Below, one piece after another: positions 6,150-6,545 of a stretch of DNA of 6,545 nucleotides (positions within the stretch are counted from its first letter, which is position 1; each line of letters opens with the position of its first letter). The stretch lies in contig CAMJHX010000074.1 of the NCBI GenBank assembly GCA_946405655.1, forward strand, positions 1 to 6,545. Reading direction: 5' to 3'. The notes under the pieces were generated by a model. That model saw nothing but the letters and a program-made list of their open reading frames with translations. It was not told the DNA's origin and made no database searches. The DNA is from an uncultured Clostridia bacterium. Lineage in GTDB: Bacteria > Bacillota > Clostridia > Oscillospirales > Oscillospiraceae. The position numbers and the translations under genes are program-made.

Positions 6150-6167
6150 ATTAATAACCTAATACAA
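6146..6167. promoter_or_regulatory. Probable operator of the GntR-family regulator (autorepression)
   Basis: TTGTATTA (6146-6153) and TAATACAA (6160-6167) form a perfect 8-bp inverted repeat around the 6-base centre ATAACC. The repeat overlaps the -10 hexamer and the predicted transcription start. Its half-sites carry GT and AC at symmetric positions, which fits the general GntR operator pattern of a GT and an AC separated by a spacer. Binding here would block RNA polymerase, so self-repression relieved by an unknown ligand is the simplest reading. This is inference from position and symmetry. Confidence 0.65.
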
Positions 6168-6173
6168 AAGTAC

Positions 6174-6181
6174 AAGGGGGG
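6174..6181 (+). promoter_or_regulatory. Ribosome binding site of the GntR-family gene
   Basis: AAGGGGGG lies 7 bases before the ATG at 6189. It is a G-rich variant of AAGGAGGG and supports this ATG over the out-of-frame ATG at 6194. Confidence 0.65.
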
Positions 6182-6188
6182 CGATCGG

Positions 6189-6545
6189 ATGCGATGGAAT
6201 ATCCGCAGCGACCTGCCGGTTTATTCCCAGCTAGTGGAGCACATCAAGCTCGCCATTGTATCTGGCGAGTTTCCGCTGGGCTCCCGGCTGCCGTCGGTGC
6301 GTGAGCTCGCCGCAGATGCCGGCGTGAATCCGAACACGATGCAGCGCGCCTTTGCCGAGCTCGAGCGGGAGGGCCTGGTGCTCACGCAGCGTACCGCCGG
6401 CCGCACGGTGACGGAGGACGCCCTGCGCATCGAAGCGGTCAAGCGTCGTCTGGCCTCGGCTGCGATTCAGACCTTTTGGGTCAGTATGCACCTGCTCGGC
6501 TTTGACCAGAGCGAGGCGCTGCAGATGCTCTCTGAGAGCGGCAAA
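6189..6545 (+). CDS. GntR-family transcriptional regulator, YtrA-like, 3' end cut by window
   Basis: The frame stays open for 119 codons to the last base of the window. Residues 10-77 form a typical GntR winged helix-turn-helix: PVYSQLVEHIKLAIVSGEF, then LPSVRELAADAGVNPNTMQRAFAELEREGLV, then the wing RTAGRTVTED. After this comes only a short helical tail (about 79-119, ending LGFDQSEALQML) rather than a large ligand-binding or aminotransferase domain. That is the layout of the YtrA subfamily, usually about 120-130 residues, so little is likely to be missing. YtrA-type genes commonly head operons for ABC transporters, which predicts an ATP-binding protein just downstream; that is inference, as the sequence stops here. 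The gene has a strong promoter with an overlapping inverted repeat that probably mediates autorepression. Confidence 0.92.
   Translation, partial: MRWNIRSDLPVYSQLVEHIKLAIVSGEFPLGSRLPSVRELAADAGVNPNTMQRAFAELEREGLVLTQRTAGRTVTEDALRIEAVKRRLASAAIQTFWVSMHLLGFDQSEALQMLSESGK

Noticed and set aside
1..6545. Search for CRISPR repeats, IS ends, attachment sites, tRNA or rRNA genes
   Set aside because: No regularly spaced direct repeats, transposase motifs, terminal inverted repeats or RNA-gene signatures were found. The genes are intact and look native to one genome.

Overview
The window is a moderately GC-rich stretch of bacterial chromosome that is almost fully coding. Strong GGAGG-type ribosome binding sites, a folate-dependent trmFO and a plsX-rnc cluster point to a Gram-positive, clostridia-like Firmicute. 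The Oscillospiraceae are a reasonable guess, but this rests on gene content and base composition only.

Positions 4-3001 hold a tightly packed plus-strand operon: trmFO (tRNA U54 methylation), plsX (acyl-phosphate synthesis for phospholipids) and rnc (ribonuclease III). The genes overlap by 4 bases and 1 base, so translation is probably coupled. The operon meets the convergent glyA (serine hydroxymethyltransferase, minus strand) at a shared hairpin terminator placed directly after the rnc stop. GlyA makes the 5,10-methylene-THF that TrmFO uses as its methyl donor.

A 5' region of roughly 170 bases (4288-4456) holds the glyA promoter and its true ribosome binding site. It divides glyA from the divergent tspO, a five-helix tryptophan-rich membrane protein. 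A short gap with an extended -10 promoter leads to a membrane-anchored endonuclease/exonuclease/phosphatase-fold protein of unknown substrate, closed by a good intrinsic terminator. The window ends inside a short GntR-family (YtrA-like) regulator. A perfect inverted repeat lies across the -10 and start region of its promoter, which suggests autorepression.

Most of the window is housekeeping, and I see no mobile element, CRISPR array, RNA gene or clearly new multi-gene system. The points most worth checking are the glyA start codon, the GntR operator and whatever it controls beyond the window, plsX joined directly to rnc without acpP, and the uncharacterised membrane-anchored phosphoesterase next to tspO.
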